DNA of 64,000 nt from Nitrososphaerota archaeon (GTDB taxonomy: Archaea > Thermoproteota > Nitrososphaeria > Nitrososphaerales > Gagatemarchaeaceae). The notes below the pieces were generated by a model that saw only the letters and a program-made list of their open reading frames with translations, searched no databases and was not told where the DNA came from. Shown here piece by piece: positions 7,929 to 16,620 of this stretch (positions are counted from its first letter, which is position 1; every line of letters begins with the position of its first letter). Position numbers and translations under genes: made by a program. The stretch is taken from the NCBI GenBank assembly GCA_029785085.1, contig JAFMAI010000001.1, positions 62,001-126,000 on the forward strand, in the 5' to 3' direction.

Positions 7929-8557
7929 GTAGGACGGCCGAGTTTCTTCTCCAGCCGCGCCATGGAGCTGCTGACAGAGTTCCGCCCAATCTCTTCGGCG
8001 AGCAGCCCCCTGGTGTCCTCGACGAGCATCCGCGCCACGTCAATCTTCCTCCGGACCCCGTTCACGACGTGGTCATAGACTGCGAGGGGGGAGCATGCGG
8101 CGTAGAGGTCCTCCATGACCTGGAAGTACTTCTTGGCGCCTTTGAGGTCTCTCCCTAGGATCGAGTCTAACACCAGCCTCTTCAGCTCCCCCACTGCATC
8201 CAGAAGCCCGAGCAGGTACGCCTCGGGGGATGAGTCGATGCTCTCCATGGAAGGGATGGGTTTCCCCTTCGCGAGTGAGACCACGACGGAGGCCTCCACC
8301 ACCTCGGTTTCAGGGGAGATGATGTACCTCGACAAGGAGCCGTCTGTCCCCTTTTTGAGCTCTGTCAGCAGCGACTTCGCCTTCGAAAGCTCTCTTTCGC
8401 CGTCCTTGATCTTTCCTAGATGGACAGATATGATCGCCCGCGATGACGCCGAGATGACATCCCTGCTCCCCTTGATTACCCGGTCACGACGCTCGAGCTG
8501 TCCAGAGAACCTTAGCTCCGTCGCCTTCAGGGAACGTCTGACCGCGTCCAAACTCAA
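7925..8557 (-). CDS. Translin-family RNA/DNA-binding protein
   Basis: 210 residues, all helical, matching archaeal translin relatives (COG2178): the N-terminal region with RRDRVIKGSRDVISASSRAI, the central GLLDAVGELKRLVLDSI segment and the C-terminal KIDVARMLVEDTRGLL helix. Translin proteins form ring-shaped oligomers that bind single-stranded nucleic acid; eukaryotic partners act in RNA processing, and the archaeal role is not settled. The start is a TTG at 8557 with a TATA-like CTTAAG at 8579-8584, so it is probably leaderless. Confidence 0.75.
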   Translation of the reverse strand: MSLDAVRRSLKATELRFSGQLERRDRVIKGSRDVISASSRAIISVHLGKIKDGERELSKAKSLLTELKKGTDGSLSRYIISPETEVVEASVVVSLAKGKPIPSMESIDSSPEAYLLGLLDAVGELKRLVLDSILGRDLKGAKKYFQVMEDLYAACSPLAVYDHVVNGVRRKIDVARMLVEDTRGLLAEEIGRNSVSSSMARLEKKLGRPT

Positions 8558-8897
8558 CTAGGGTGGAAACCGTCGCGTCTTAAGTCTGCCAGGTCGCCGG
8601 CCTCTGGTGCGTGCAGTTTTAGCGTCCTCCGGCCAGCTCGCGGGCGGCCGTCAGGGTTGGCTTTTATCTGCCTCTCTACCTGTGCTTCGCCTGCGACAGC
8701 CAGCGAGTTCAATCAGCGTGAATCGAGAGTGTGCACATTGACGGCCAGGGAGCACAGATGTGGCATCCATGGCCCAGACAACCCGCAACGTCCACACGCT
8801 CAGCCCGATTTCTCCAAATACCAGTTAACTCCAGCCGGTGGTTCGAAAGCAGAACACATGCACCTCTCGGAGCTGGTTTCAGCTGAATAGCAACTAT
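8558..8897. other. 340-base stretch without a convincing gene
   Basis: It holds the translin promoter and a plus-strand TATA-like CTTTTATC at about 8659-8666. The latter lies over 200 bases before the likely start of the nuclease gene, so there may be a long leader or a small RNA. A 77-codon frame here (8657-8890) has an unconvincing composition. I found no tRNA, SRP RNA or RNase P RNA core motif. Confidence 0.4.
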
Positions 8898-9188
8898 GTG
8901 AAGGGCAGATCACGCGAGTACCAAGCGATGTCGAAATTGAAGAAAGAGGGATGGATGGTGTCCAGGAGCGCCGCCTCCCATGGCGCCGTAGACGTCTTCG
9001 CAGCCAAGGGCGGCAAGGTCCTGTTGGTGCAGGTCAAGAGCGGGAGGGCAAGGGCCACCAAGGAGGAGCTCGCGGAGCTGGCGGAGTGGGGGAAAAGCGC
9101 GAATGGTGACGCCGAGGTGTGGCACTACAAGGGGAAAGGAGAGATAGTCAGGAGGAGGGTGTATGCGGCCAGGGGAGGGATTTCCTGA
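8898..9188 (+). CDS. Hjc-like Holliday-junction resolvase / PD-(D/E)XK nuclease
   Basis: From the GTG at 8898 this gives 96 residues. The motifs KGRSREYQAM, SRSAASHGAVDVFAA and LVQVKSG form the E...D...QVK pattern of Hjc-type PD-(D/E)XK nucleases (COG1591), which cut four-way DNA junctions. An in-frame ATG at 8838 would add 20 residues of unusual composition; homology begins at about YVKGRS, so I prefer the shorter form. Hjc proteins are about 130 residues, so this is a short member and may lack part of the C-terminal region. The zinc-ribbon gene overlaps its end. Confidence 0.65.
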   Translation: MKGRSREYQAMSKLKKEGWMVSRSAASHGAVDVFAAKGGKVLLVQVKSGRARATKEELAELAEWGKSANGDAEVWHYKGKGEIVRRRVYAARGGIS

Positions 9189-9346
9189 GGCCGAAGTGCT
9201 ACTTCTGTGACACCGAGCTCGAAGTTGCCCTGCACACGTTCAAGGTGGGACCGAGAGACGAGCCTGTATGTGAAGAGTGTCATGTGAAGACGGCTAATAG
9301 GGTAAAGGCCAAGGCGGAGGAAGACGGGCGGAAGGACTCAGGCTGA
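9119..9346 (+). CDS. Small zinc-ribbon protein
   Basis: 75 codons from the ATG at 9119. The plausible folded part starts near residue 25, with Cys27-x2-Cys30 and Cys51-x2-Cys54 forming a zinc ribbon, followed by a basic tail. The first 22 residues overlap the nuclease gene in another frame and may not be translated, but no ATG, GTG or TTG lies nearer the ribbon, so the true start could be a rare CTG at 9185 overlapping the TGA of the upstream gene. Function unknown; the position suggests cotranscription with the nuclease. Confidence 0.5.
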   Translation: MALQGERRDSQEEGVCGQGRDFLRPKCYFCDTELEVALHTFKVGPRDEPVCEECHVKTANRVKAKAEEDGRKDSG

Positions 9347-9697
9347 AGCGCATGTGCGCCTGAGTTCCAGGATGAGAGCAGAGCACTCCGTGAGGCGCTC
9401 CTCATCGTCGCTCTTCCGGTAGCAGTCCAGGGCCCTCTCGTACTCGCACAGCGCGCTGATGGCCCTGACCGCAGGGGAAGCGCTGGGCTCAGAGAGTATG
9501 AGCCGCCCCGCCGTCTCGTACCAGCCGGCAGCGTCACCGTACTGTTCGAGCTGGAAGAAGCAGGACGCGATGGACTCGCAAGCCTCGACCTTGTGTGTGG
9601 AGGTGGGGAACTTCTCGAACTGTTCCCTCAGCTGATAGACCGCCGCGTTTCCGCTTCTCATCTTGCCTACGCTGAACCCCTCAGAGAAGTCGTGCAA
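9338..9697 (-). CDS. TPR-like helical protein
   Basis: 119 residues predicted fully helical, with tetratricopeptide-like pairs: ACESIASCFFQLEQYGDAAGWYETAG and the following ALCEYERALDCYRKSDDEERL segment. Such repeats mediate protein contacts. No catalytic residues are visible. The start is a TTG at 9697. It lies downstream of the thioesterase gene on the same strand (82-base gap) and converges on the zinc-ribbon gene with a 9-base overlap. Confidence 0.6.
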   Translation of the reverse strand: MHDFSEGFSVGKMRSGNAAVYQLREQFEKFPTSTHKVEACESIASCFFQLEQYGDAAGWYETAGRLILSEPSASPAVRAISALCEYERALDCYRKSDDEERLTECSALILELRRTCASA

Positions 9698-9779
9698 GGG
9701 GTGGACGTGGGCAGAGCGCCCCTATGTGCAGGATGCTCTAGTTTTGTTGAGCCTGGAATCAAAAGAGAGAGGTTGCATC

Positions 9780-10268
9780 TCAGGAGCCGTTCATGACAGC
9801 CTGGGTAGCTTCTCGGAGCCTCCGCCTTGCGAGACCCTCGTTGAACCGCTTCTTCTCCACGCTGGTGCGTGGGCTGAGTCGAGGTATTTGGGTGGGCTTG
9901 CCTTTCTCGTCCAGCGCCACATAGGTGAGGTAGCAGGAGCCGGTGTGCGTCCCCTTGCGCGTGGAAGGGTCTACGGCCTCCAGCCTCACGCCAATCTCCA
10001 TCGAAGTGGTACCGACGTAGTTCACAGCGGCCTTGAGTATCAGCAGGTCGCCGACATAGACAGGGGCATAGAAGTTCATGCGGTCTATGGACGCCGTGAC
10101 CACGTTCTTGCCGGCATGCCTCCAGGCGACGATTGCGGCTATCTCATCCATGTATCTCATGATGGCCCCGCCGAAAACGTTTCCCAACACGTTGGCGTCG
10201 GTGGGCATCATGAGCCGTGCGGTGGTCATCTCAGACTCTGCCGGCTCCTTGGCCTTCAACTTCGCCAA
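9780..10268 (-). CDS. Hotdog-fold acyl-CoA thioesterase (YciA/BACH type)
   Basis: 162 residues with the single hotdog domain of acyl-CoA thioesterases: LMMPTDANVLGNVFGGAIMRYMDE carries the Asn-x2-Gly-x2-FGG motif of this family, followed by the ASIDRMNFYAPVYVGD strand. It would hydrolyse acyl-CoA to free acid and CoA in the cytoplasm. The TTG start at 10268 lies about 30 bases after a TATA-like CATTTATCA (10294-10302). In this genome, which encodes beta-oxidation, it could balance the acyl-CoA pool; the substrate range is unknown. Confidence 0.85.
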   Translation of the reverse strand: MAKLKAKEPAESEMTTARLMMPTDANVLGNVFGGAIMRYMDEIAAIVAWRHAGKNVVTASIDRMNFYAPVYVGDLLILKAAVNYVGTTSMEIGVRLEAVDPSTRKGTHTGSCYLTYVALDEKGKPTQIPRLSPRTSVEKKRFNEGLARRRLREATQAVMNGS

Positions 10269-10332
10269 CTAGGTAAGACGAGCCCCGCCCGGAGTTGATA
10301 AATGTAGAGGGCGGATGGTCAGCCCTCGGAGC

Positions 10333-11364
10333 TCATCCGAACCACTTCTCCAGGGTCTCCGTCTGGTGAGAGTCGGCCTTCGAGGATTGGACCCTGGCTA
10401 TGGCAGCGTCGACCCTGTCCCGGGAGAACGAGTGCTCCCCGACCAGAAAGGACACGACCCTCTCCTTGTCCAGAGGTTTCCACTCAGGGCGCACCCCCTT
10501 GACTGAGGGGGCGTCGAGGTATAGCTTCCTTATCTCCGGGTAGTTGATCCCCTGCAAGGGACCTGCGAGCTCCTTGATTTCCTCAAGCCTGCCGTACTTC
10601 TTCAGGTATTTGAGGGCCGTGGCCGGTCCTACCCCCGCGAACCCGTCTGGATTGAAGTCCGTCCCGAGCAGGATGGCGAAGTCGACCAGCTGCTCTCTGG
10701 ACAGTCCTGTGGCTGTCAGCGCGGACTCGAGGGTTATCCTTTCTGGCACCACGTTGATCACAATACCCTTGCTTGGGAGCCTCCTCTTGCCAGACACTGT
10801 GACGTTGCGCACAAGGACCGGCGCCCCGAAGACGATAGAGTCGTGGTCCTGGGATGCCACGGCGTTCACTGTCCCCTCAATCGCCATGACCGACGCCTGG
10901 GCCTCGCCCTCGGATGGCGCGTCCACCCATGGTATCCCCATGGCGTCCAGGAGCGCCTTAGCGTCTGAGACCATGTCCCTCCTAAGAACCGTGGAGGCCT
11001 CCGCGTACTTCCTCGCCTGAGTCATCTCGCCCGCCTGGAGGGCGCGGAGGTACTGGTCCTTGGCTTCCCTCCGCTGCTCGGAGCGCCTCCTAATCTCCTC
11101 CATCTTGAGTTCAGGGGGCCGGCCGTCGAATACGTAGACCAGCTTCATGCCGAGCTCCAGCAGATTGACGTTCCTGTAGAAGAGCCCAGAGATGTGCGAT
11201 GTGACCCGTCCCTGTGCATCCTTGAGATGGCCGCCGTCCATCCCACGGATGATGGCGAGGAACTGGTAGAGCGTGTTGTATCCGTCGACGGCGAGCGTCC
11301 ACCCGGCGATGTCCTCGAGTTGAATCTTCTCCCTCGGTATGGAGTCGCCGAAGTCTACACCCAT
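10333..11364 (-). CDS. fen: Flap endonuclease 1
   Basis: 343 residues from the ATG at 11364, the normal archaeal FEN1 length. It removes 5' flaps in Okazaki-fragment maturation and base-excision repair. The N-domain starts MGVDFGD, with Asp27 in the AVDGYN motif; the I-domain carries DAPSEGEAQASV (paired acidic residues) and the H3TH region AILLGTDFNPDGFAGVGP. The C-terminus QTETLEKWFG (Q334 to F342) is a PIP box for binding PCNA. A longer in-frame start at 11484 would add 40 unrelated residues. TATA GATAAATC lies about 27 bases upstream, so it is leaderless. Confidence 0.95.
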   Translation of the reverse strand: MGVDFGDSIPREKIQLEDIAGWTLAVDGYNTLYQFLAIIRGMDGGHLKDAQGRVTSHISGLFYRNVNLLELGMKLVYVFDGRPPELKMEEIRRRSEQRREAKDQYLRALQAGEMTQARKYAEASTVLRRDMVSDAKALLDAMGIPWVDAPSEGEAQASVMAIEGTVNAVASQDHDSIVFGAPVLVRNVTVSGKRRLPSKGIVINVVPERITLESALTATGLSREQLVDFAILLGTDFNPDGFAGVGPATALKYLKKYGRLEEIKELAGPLQGINYPEIRKLYLDAPSVKGVRPEWKPLDKERVVSFLVGEHSFSRDRVDAAIARVQSSKADSHQTETLEKWFG

Positions 11365-11402
11365 GAGCGGAGAACCCCGACCCGCCCGATTTATCGGTTC
11401 GG

Positions 11403-11651
11403 TTACTCTCTTATGCGGGGCATGCGTAGGTCTTCGGCAGGTTTGTCCTGGAACTCTAGCCTGCGCTTGTCCTTGGAGACCCACCTGATGCTGATTAGGC
11501 CCAGGATTTCGAGTTGCATGAGCGCCTTGTCAAGCTCGTCCGGGGAGCACCTGCTGCCGTTCTTGTTCAGGGCTTCTAGAAGATCGTCATCCGTCGTGCT
11601 CTTCTTCTCCTTGATCCATTCGTATATCGTATATCTGAGAGGGAATTTCAT
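11403..11651 (-). CDS. Small winged-helix protein
   Basis: 82 residues from the ATG at 11651; an upstream in-frame ATG at 11693 would add 14. I prefer 11651 because a TATA-like TTTTATA (11701-11707) lies only 8 bases before 11693, too close for a start codon. The sequence FPLRYTIYEWIKEKK, a recognition-helix region SPDELDKALMQLEILG and a strand-rich end fit a winged helix, so DNA binding or a role inside an RNA/protein complex is possible. No named family recognised. Confidence 0.6.
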   Translation of the reverse strand: MKFPLRYTIYEWIKEKKSTTDDDLLEALNKNGSRCSPDELDKALMQLEILGLISIRWVSKDKRRLEFQDKPAEDLRMPRIRE

Positions 11652-11734
11652 CGGGTCAACACCGTGCGAGAAAACGGCTCGTTTAGGGGCCACCTCGAGG
11701 TATAAAAGGTATCAGCCGACGCGTCACGGCGGCC

Positions 11735-12022
11735 CTACTGCGGCGGAAGCTTGCTTGACATCCGGCTCACGCCGGTGACTTCGCACTGGCTGACAAGGGG
11801 AGATTTTGACACCGCCTCCTCAATCCTATCGACCGCGCCCTCTTCTTCAGGGACGACCAGATCGAGAACCACTGCGGAGAGTCCGAATGCGATCGGTTCG
11901 ATTTTGTGTGCTCTGATCTGGGCCGCCGCGGGTAGTAACCCAGCCACGGAGTCCACCAGCTTCTGATGGTCCGTCGTGGTATCAGGAGGCAGGAGCTTGA
12001 GCCTGATGACGTAGGAACCCAA
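11735..12022 (-). CDS. ef1b: Translation elongation factor 1-beta
   Basis: 95 residues matching archaeal aEF-1beta, the guanine-nucleotide exchange factor for EF-1alpha. The ferredoxin-like alpha/beta fold is evident: strand GSYVIRLKLLP, helix DHQKLVDSVAGLL, the KIEPIAFGLSAVVLDLVVPEEEG core and the C-terminal VTGVSRMSS. Length is normal (about 90). It follows the zinc-ribbon gene by 9 bases in a two-gene operon that is conserved in many archaea. Confidence 0.92.
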   Translation of the reverse strand: MGSYVIRLKLLPPDTTTDHQKLVDSVAGLLPAAAQIRAHKIEPIAFGLSAVVLDLVVPEEEGAVDRIEEAVSKSPLVSQCEVTGVSRMSSKLPPQ

Positions 12023-12031
12023 AACGTTTCC

Positions 12032-12214
12032 CTATGGCCCTTCAAAGCCGCAGTTGAGGCACTTGTACCGCCTTGAAAACTTCCTGCACTTCTCAGACCT
12101 CCATATCACCGTCTCATGGCAGTTTGGGCAGTTGAAGTGGACCGCCCTCTCGGCAGGCTTTACGGGTCGGTTACACGAGTTGCACAGAGGGAGCGTCACT
12201 ACGCCCTGCGACAT
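12032..12214 (-). CDS. Zinc-ribbon protein (HVO_2753/DUF1610 type)
   Basis: 60 residues with four CxxC or CxxCx motifs: CNSC, CPNC, a Cys in SEKCRKF and CLNC. This is the two-ribbon small protein often encoded just before EF-1beta in archaea and suggested to act in RNA binding or translation. It starts at the ATG at 12214 and is followed after 9 bases by ef1b. Confidence 0.8.
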   Translation of the reverse strand: MSQGVVTLPLCNSCNRPVKPAERAVHFNCPNCHETVIWRSEKCRKFSRRYKCLNCGFEGP

Positions 12215-12270
12215 TTCTCAGGAACCCCTTCTGGCCCGACAAATATAGGTTGCTGCGCAGGAGGGCGCCT

Positions 12271-13419
12271 TCACCGTTCTGGCAGAAGGGAGCGCACCTC
12301 TGCTGAAGCCACCACTCCTGCAATCTTCAGCAGTCCAGGCATCCCCAGAGCGCCCAGGAGGGCGGTGGCGTGGAAGTCGAAGTCTGTCTGGGACAGCTTC
12401 TGGGCCAGCTTCGAGGCGGCGAGCACCGAGAAGACGCCCTCCAGGTCCTGGTTTGATAGCTTCTCGAAGACCCCCCTTAGCCTCATCATGGTCTTCATCT
12501 CCTTCATGAATTCCCCCTCCCATTCTTTCTGGTAGCCGTCCAGCAGCGACGGCCGACTCTTGTGTATGCTGGAGGAGACCCACCTGGCCGCAGTCGCAGC
12601 CCCGGCGATCGATGTCATTATCCCGCCCGCGGTAGTGGGTTTGACCTGTCCCGCGGACTCGCCGACGAAGATCCTCCTCCCCCTGACGAAGCTCTGCGCC
12701 GGGCCACCGATGTAAATCGGCGCAGCCACCTTCCTGAGCACCGTCGTGCTGCGTCCTTCGAGGAACTCGTCCAGGGCCTTGAATGGGTTGACACCGCGCC
12801 CAGCGGCACCGACCTTGGCCCTATGCTTCCCGAAGGGGATGACCCAGGCGAAGAACCCGGGATACTTCCCGGCGTCGAGGAAGACTTCGACGACGTGTTG
12901 CCTTATCCACTCGCCCTCGACCTCGTACTTCGCAGCGGGCAGAATCCCATGCTTGGGGCTCGAGGCGGGCCCGGTGGCATCCACGAGGAACTTCGCCTGG
13001 ACTTCCTCCTCCCCCACCTTCACCCTGACGGAGTCGTCCATCTCCAGCGCCTCCCCTACCCTGCACCCGGTCATGACGGCTGCCCCCGCTGCCTCGGCGG
13101 CTGCTGCGACCTGCTTGTCGTAGGCGCTCCTGTCTAGCACGACCACCTCCAGCGCCGCGGCGTCGGCGGTGAATCGCTTCCCCGACGGAGAGTGCAAGAC
13201 AGCTGAGTCAATCTGATCCTGGATCGTGCCCCCCTCTGGGGGATAGCCGTGCTTCCTGAGGCCCTTCAGGCTCACGAGGCCGTCGCACTTCTCGGGCTCG
13301 CCCACTTCGGGGTGCTCCTCGGCCACCAGGACGCTGAGCCCCAGCTTCGCGGCCTCCGACGCGAAGACCAGGCCTGCGATGCTCCCGCCGGCCACAACAA
13401 CGTCGCAGGTTCGGGACAA
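12271..13419 (-). CDS. Geranylgeranyl reductase family (archaeal lipid saturation)
   Basis: 382 residues; FAD-binding GGSIAGL near residue 11 and the [11 protein letters not shown] segment with the redox Cys typical of digeranylgeranylglycerophospholipid reductases. FFAWVIPFG stands at the usual YxWxFP substrate motif and [21 protein letters not shown] is the second FAD motif. The enzyme saturates the isoprenoid chains of archaeal membrane lipids. Start ATG at 13419 with a TATA-like TTAAGC about 24 bases upstream, divergent from pth2. EgsA, which makes the glycerol-1-phosphate backbone, is at 41-42 kb. Confidence 0.9.
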   Translation of the reverse strand: MSRTCDVVVAGGSIAGLVFASEAAKLGLSVLVAEEHPEVGEPEKCDGLVSLKGLRKHGYPPEGGTIQDQIDSAVLHSPSGKRFTADAAALEVVVLDRSAYDKQVAAAAEAAGAAVMTGCRVGEALEMDDSVRVKVGEEEVQAKFLVDATGPASSPKHGILPAAKYEVEGEWIRQHVVEVFLDAGKYPGFFAWVIPFGKHRAKVGAAGRGVNPFKALDEFLEGRSTTVLRKVAAPIYIGGPAQSFVRGRRIFVGESAGQVKPTTAGGIMTSIAGAATAARWVSSSIHKSRPSLLDGYQKEWEGEFMKEMKTMMRLRGVFEKLSNQDLEGVFSVLAASKLAQKLSQTDFDFHATALLGALGMPGLLKIAGVVASAEVRSLLPER

Positions 13420-13452
13420 GGGCCAGGACTTTGCAAAGGCTTAATCGGACTT

Positions 13453-13460
13453 GTAATAAC
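13453..13460 (+). promoter_or_regulatory. TATA box of pth2-truD
   Basis: GTAATAAC centred about 24 bases before the pth2 ATG at 13480. The divergent geranylgeranyl reductase gene has its own AT-rich element a few bases away (around 13440-13446). Confidence 0.4.
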
Positions 13461-13479
13461 CGTTGGCAAACCACCAGGC

Positions 13480-13827
13480 ATGAAACAAGCCATCGTCGTC
13501 CGAACTGATCTCGGGATGGGCAAAGGGAAGGTCGCCGCCCAGGCCGCACACGCGTCGCTCTCCGCCGCCGAAGCGGCGCAACAGAAGAGGCCCGGATGGT
13601 ACGGAGGGTGGAAGGACGGGGGTCAGGCCAAGATCGTCTTGAAGGTAGACTCTGAAGAGGCCCTGCGAGAACTCTTCCGCAAGGCGAAGAGCGCGGGACT
13701 CCCCGCCGCACTGGTGGAAGACAGGGGGCTCACCCAGGTGGAGCCTGGGACGACCACCTGCCTGGCGGTAGGCCCCGCCCCCGAGGCAGAGGTCGACGCG
13801 ATCACCGGGAAGCTCAAGCTCCTTTGA
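13480..13827 (+). CDS. pth2: Peptidyl-tRNA hydrolase, Pth2 family
   Basis: 115 residues from the ATG at 13480, the usual Pth2 length. It releases tRNA from prematurely dropped peptidyl-tRNA. Family motifs: [25 protein letters not shown] with the catalytic Lys/His region, [14 protein letters not shown] and TCLAVGPAP. Its TGA overlaps the TTG start of truD (TTGA), indicating translational coupling. Confidence 0.95.
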   Translation: MKQAIVVRTDLGMGKGKVAAQAAHASLSAAEAAQQKRPGWYGGWKDGGQAKIVLKVDSEEALRELFRKAKSAGLPAALVEDRGLTQVEPGTTTCLAVGPAPEAEVDAITGKLKLL

Positions 13828-15068
13828 CACAGCCTGCGGCTGCGGAGAAGGAGGTGGGGATTCTGTGCTATGCGACCGCCGGTCCGAGATGTGCAGGGAG
13901 GGCAAAGAGCAGCCCAGAGGACTTCCGCGTCGAAGAGGTGATCGACATGTCGGAGATGACGGCCGAGCAGGCGGACGGGAGGTACCCCCTCTACAGGGTT
14001 CAGAAGGAGTCCGTCGACACCATGCACATGGCAGCAGAGCTATCCACCGCCCTGAAGAGCAGGGTGAGCTACGCAGGCATGAAGGACAGCAGAGCTGTCG
14101 CGGTCCAGTATGCCACACCGACGAGCTTGAGGTCGGAGCGTCCGGCGCTGGTGAGTCGAAACAGGTTCACCGCGACCCTCGTCGGGTTCCTCGCCCGGCC
14201 CCTTTCGCGCTCTTCGGTGCTGGCGAACAGGTTCGAAGTCGTTCTCAGGGGGTGCTGCCCCGAGGTCGGGAGCAGGATGTCTGAAGCCTTCGGGCTCGCT
14301 GCGGCGGGGAAGGTCCCCAACTACTTTGGGCTCCAGAGGTTCGGGGCGTCTGGTCGGGGGACCCATGAGGTGGGGAAAGCCCTGGTCAAGGGCCGGTTCG
14401 AGCAGGCGGTGGGGCTGCTGCTGGCTGGGAGCCCCGAGACCAGGGAAGCGGCCACGGCGGGGAGGTACAGGGAACTGTTGGATATTCTCCCCCCTGGGAA
14501 GGACGTGGAGAGGAGGGTCGCCAAGGCGCTCGTGGCGAGGCCGGGAGAATGGGTCAGGGCGATGAGGGCGATACCAGTCAGGCTCAGGCGACTCTATGTC
14601 CAGGCGTATCAGTCGTTCATTTTCAACAGGACACTCAGCGCGGCGCTGGAGAGGGGAGAGGACATCTCGAAGTACGCCGCGGGGGACAACTGGGGGGAAA
14701 GCGGCCCCGGGGGGTTGGTCGTCTACGGCGTAAGGGGGGTGAAGGAGCCGCCTACCCGGGGGGCGGTCCCCCTGGTCCAGCTGGCGGGCTACGCCTACAG
14801 AGACTACGGCTCCAGGTTCGACGCCTGTATCAATGAGACACTCGCGTCGGAGGAGGTAGAACCGCGTTCGTTCTATGTCAAAGAGATGCAGGAGGTGTCA
14901 TCGGAAGGCGGATTCAGGCGGCCTCACCTGGCGATGAAGGACGGCGCCTTCGAAGTCCGGGAGGACACCGCACTTCTCCGTTTCACCCTGGCCAGAGGGC
15001 AGTACGCCACCATCCTGCTCCGCGAAGTCCTGAAGCCAGACGACCCCACGGCCTCGGGGTTGGCTTGA
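13824..15068 (+). CDS. truD: tRNA pseudouridine-13 synthase TruD
   Basis: 414 residues. The catalytic Asp88 lies in the family motif [20 protein letters not shown] and the FRVEEV segment near the N-terminus are further TruD signatures. The enzyme converts U13 of tRNA to pseudouridine. The start is the TTG at 13824 overlapping the end of pth2, so both tRNA-related genes form one operon. Confidence 0.92.
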   Translation: MTQPAAAEKEVGILCYATAGPRCAGRAKSSPEDFRVEEVIDMSEMTAEQADGRYPLYRVQKESVDTMHMAAELSTALKSRVSYAGMKDSRAVAVQYATPTSLRSERPALVSRNRFTATLVGFLARPLSRSSVLANRFEVVLRGCCPEVGSRMSEAFGLAAAGKVPNYFGLQRFGASGRGTHEVGKALVKGRFEQAVGLLLAGSPETREAATAGRYRELLDILPPGKDVERRVAKALVARPGEWVRAMRAIPVRLRRLYVQAYQSFIFNRTLSAALERGEDISKYAAGDNWGESGPGGLVVYGVRGVKEPPTRGAVPLVQLAGYAYRDYGSRFDACINETLASEEVEPRSFYVKEMQEVSSEGGFRRPHLAMKDGAFEVREDTALLRFTLARGQYATILLREVLKPDDPTASGLA

Positions 15069-15114
15069 CCCATGAACGCTTATACGTGGAGTCCAGAGGC
15101 CAAGGCTGAGTTCC

Positions 15115-16110
15115 ATGGCCGGCGACGTCTATGACATCACGATTGTAGGCGCCGGGCCGAGCGGCCTGTTCGCGACGTTCTACGCTGGGCTCAGACAGAT
15201 GAAGACGAAGGTAATCGACGCCTTGGAAGAGCCCGGAGGGCAGGTCGCGGTGCTCTATCCTGAGAAGTACATCTTCGACGTCCCCGGATACTCCAAGATA
15301 CTGGCCAAGGACTTGGTCAAGTGCCTGGTCGAACAGGCGTTCCAATACGGCGCTACTGTGGTCCTCGGTGAGAGGGTGACGTCACTCCGCAGGAACGACG
15401 GCACCTTCGAGCTCGAGACTAGCAAGGGGACCAAACACTACTCGAAGGCGGTCCTCATAGCGGCAGGCGTAGGGGCTTTCTCGCCCAACAGGCTGGAAGC
15501 GCGGGGGGCAGAGGACTACGAGGGGAAGGGGGTGTACTACTTCGTCAAAGACAAGAGCGCCTTCAGAGACAAGAACCTGCTCATAGTCGGAGGCGGGGAC
15601 TCGGCCGTAGACTGGGCGCTGAACATGAAGGACACGGCCAAGAAAATCACCCTGGTGCACAGGAGGGACGTCTTCAGGGCGCACGAGGGAAACGTCGCCG
15701 AACTGATGAAGTCGGGCATAGACCTCAAACTGTTCTATGAAGTCAGTCAGGTGAAGGGAGACGGCTCCACGGTGACCCAGGCGGTCGTCTTCGACAACAG
15801 GTCGAAGGCCGAGACGGTGCTGGACGTCGACGCCATACTCGTCAACATAGGGTTCAGGGCAGACCTCGGCCCGATAAAGGACTGGGGGCTACAAATCGAC
15901 GGCAGGGAGATCAGGGCCAACGGAAAGATGGAGACCAATATCCCAGGAGTCTATGTCGCCGGAGATGTAGCCGGCCCCCTGGACGGGATAAAGCTGAACC
16001 TGATCGCGACGGGATACGCCCAGGCGGCCCTGGCAGTCAACGTCGCCAAAGCCTATGTCGATCCAGGGTCGAAGGTGTTCCCAGGTCACAGCAGCGAGAT
16101 GAAAAAGTAA
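15115..16110 (+). CDS. Ferredoxin--NADP reductase, thioredoxin-reductase type
   Basis: 331 residues. FAD motif GAGPSGLFA near residue 12, the PGGQVAVLYPEKYIFDVPG segment typical of TrxR-like ferredoxin-NADP reductases, NADPH motif GGGDSAVDWALN near 160, and the C-terminal NIPGVYVAGDVAG. No redox-active CxxC, which separates it from thioredoxin reductase. It would exchange electrons between ferredoxin and NADP; a suitable ferredoxin is encoded at 49.2 kb. It ends 2 bases from the convergent L15e gene. Confidence 0.88.
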   Translation: MAGDVYDITIVGAGPSGLFATFYAGLRQMKTKVIDALEEPGGQVAVLYPEKYIFDVPGYSKILAKDLVKCLVEQAFQYGATVVLGERVTSLRRNDGTFELETSKGTKHYSKAVLIAAGVGAFSPNRLEARGAEDYEGKGVYYFVKDKSAFRDKNLLIVGGGDSAVDWALNMKDTAKKITLVHRRDVFRAHEGNVAELMKSGIDLKLFYEVSQVKGDGSTVTQAVVFDNRSKAETVLDVDAILVNIGFRADLGPIKDWGLQIDGREIRANGKMETNIPGVYVAGDVAGPLDGIKLNLIATGYAQAALAVNVAKAYVDPGSKVFPGHSSEMKK

Positions 16111-16112
16111 GC

Positions 16113-16574
16113 TTAGCTTACTATCCCGAGCGCTCGCCTGTAGTCGTAGTCCTTTCTGATTGCAGGATTCAGCGGGTCGACCAGGATACACTCATACCAC
16201 GCGTGCATCCCGTCCTCCCAAACAGGGTAGGACCCAAGGACCTTCATGTTAGGATGCCTCTCCTGGATCCTCCTCTCTGCGACCTGCTTCGAAGACACCG
16301 CAGATTTTATCTTGAGCACCCCCATGTGCTTCGGCCTCCTCCCCGAGGTAGGCCTCTGCTTTCGCATCCCGCCTCGCGAGACACGCATCCTGACCACTAT
16401 GACCCCCTCCTTCGCCTTGTACCCGAGGGCCCTGGCCCTGTCCAGCCTCCAGGGGCGATCTACCCTGACCGCAGCGGGCTGCCTTCTGAGTTCGACGGCC
16501 CTGGTCTTCATATCCCCTCCCTTTTCGTGGAAGATTTGCTGCCAGGTCTTGGAAATCTGGCTGTACATGGGCAT
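16113..16574 (-). CDS. rpl15e: Ribosomal protein L15e
   Basis: 153 residues, basic, with the L15e signatures YSQISKTWQQIF, RPWRLDRARALGYKAKEG and SWYEC-like HAWYECILVDP. A component of the archaeal/eukaryotic large subunit. Two in-frame ATGs (16574, 16568) follow a TATA-like CGTTTATTTG (16597-16606), so the upstream ATG would be nearly leaderless. Confidence 0.95.
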   Translation of the reverse strand: MPMYSQISKTWQQIFHEKGGDMKTRAVELRRQPAAVRVDRPWRLDRARALGYKAKEGVIVVRMRVSRGGMRKQRPTSGRRPKHMGVLKIKSAVSSKQVAERRIQERHPNMKVLGSYPVWEDGMHAWYECILVDPLNPAIRKDYDYRRALGIVS

Positions 16575-16620
16575 TTGGGCGCCTCGTTCCCGGTCGGCAA
16601 ATAAACGTTCCCGGGGCGTC

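Noticed and set aside
8657..8890. 77-codon frame before the Hjc-like gene
   Set aside because: Composition rich in His, Cys, Arg and Ser without any fold pattern, and it overlaps the start of the nuclease.
13249..13479. N-terminal extension of Pth2
   Set aside because: The extension is antisense to the geranylgeranyl reductase gene; Pth2 proteins start at the MKQAIVV segment and a TATA-like box precedes that ATG.
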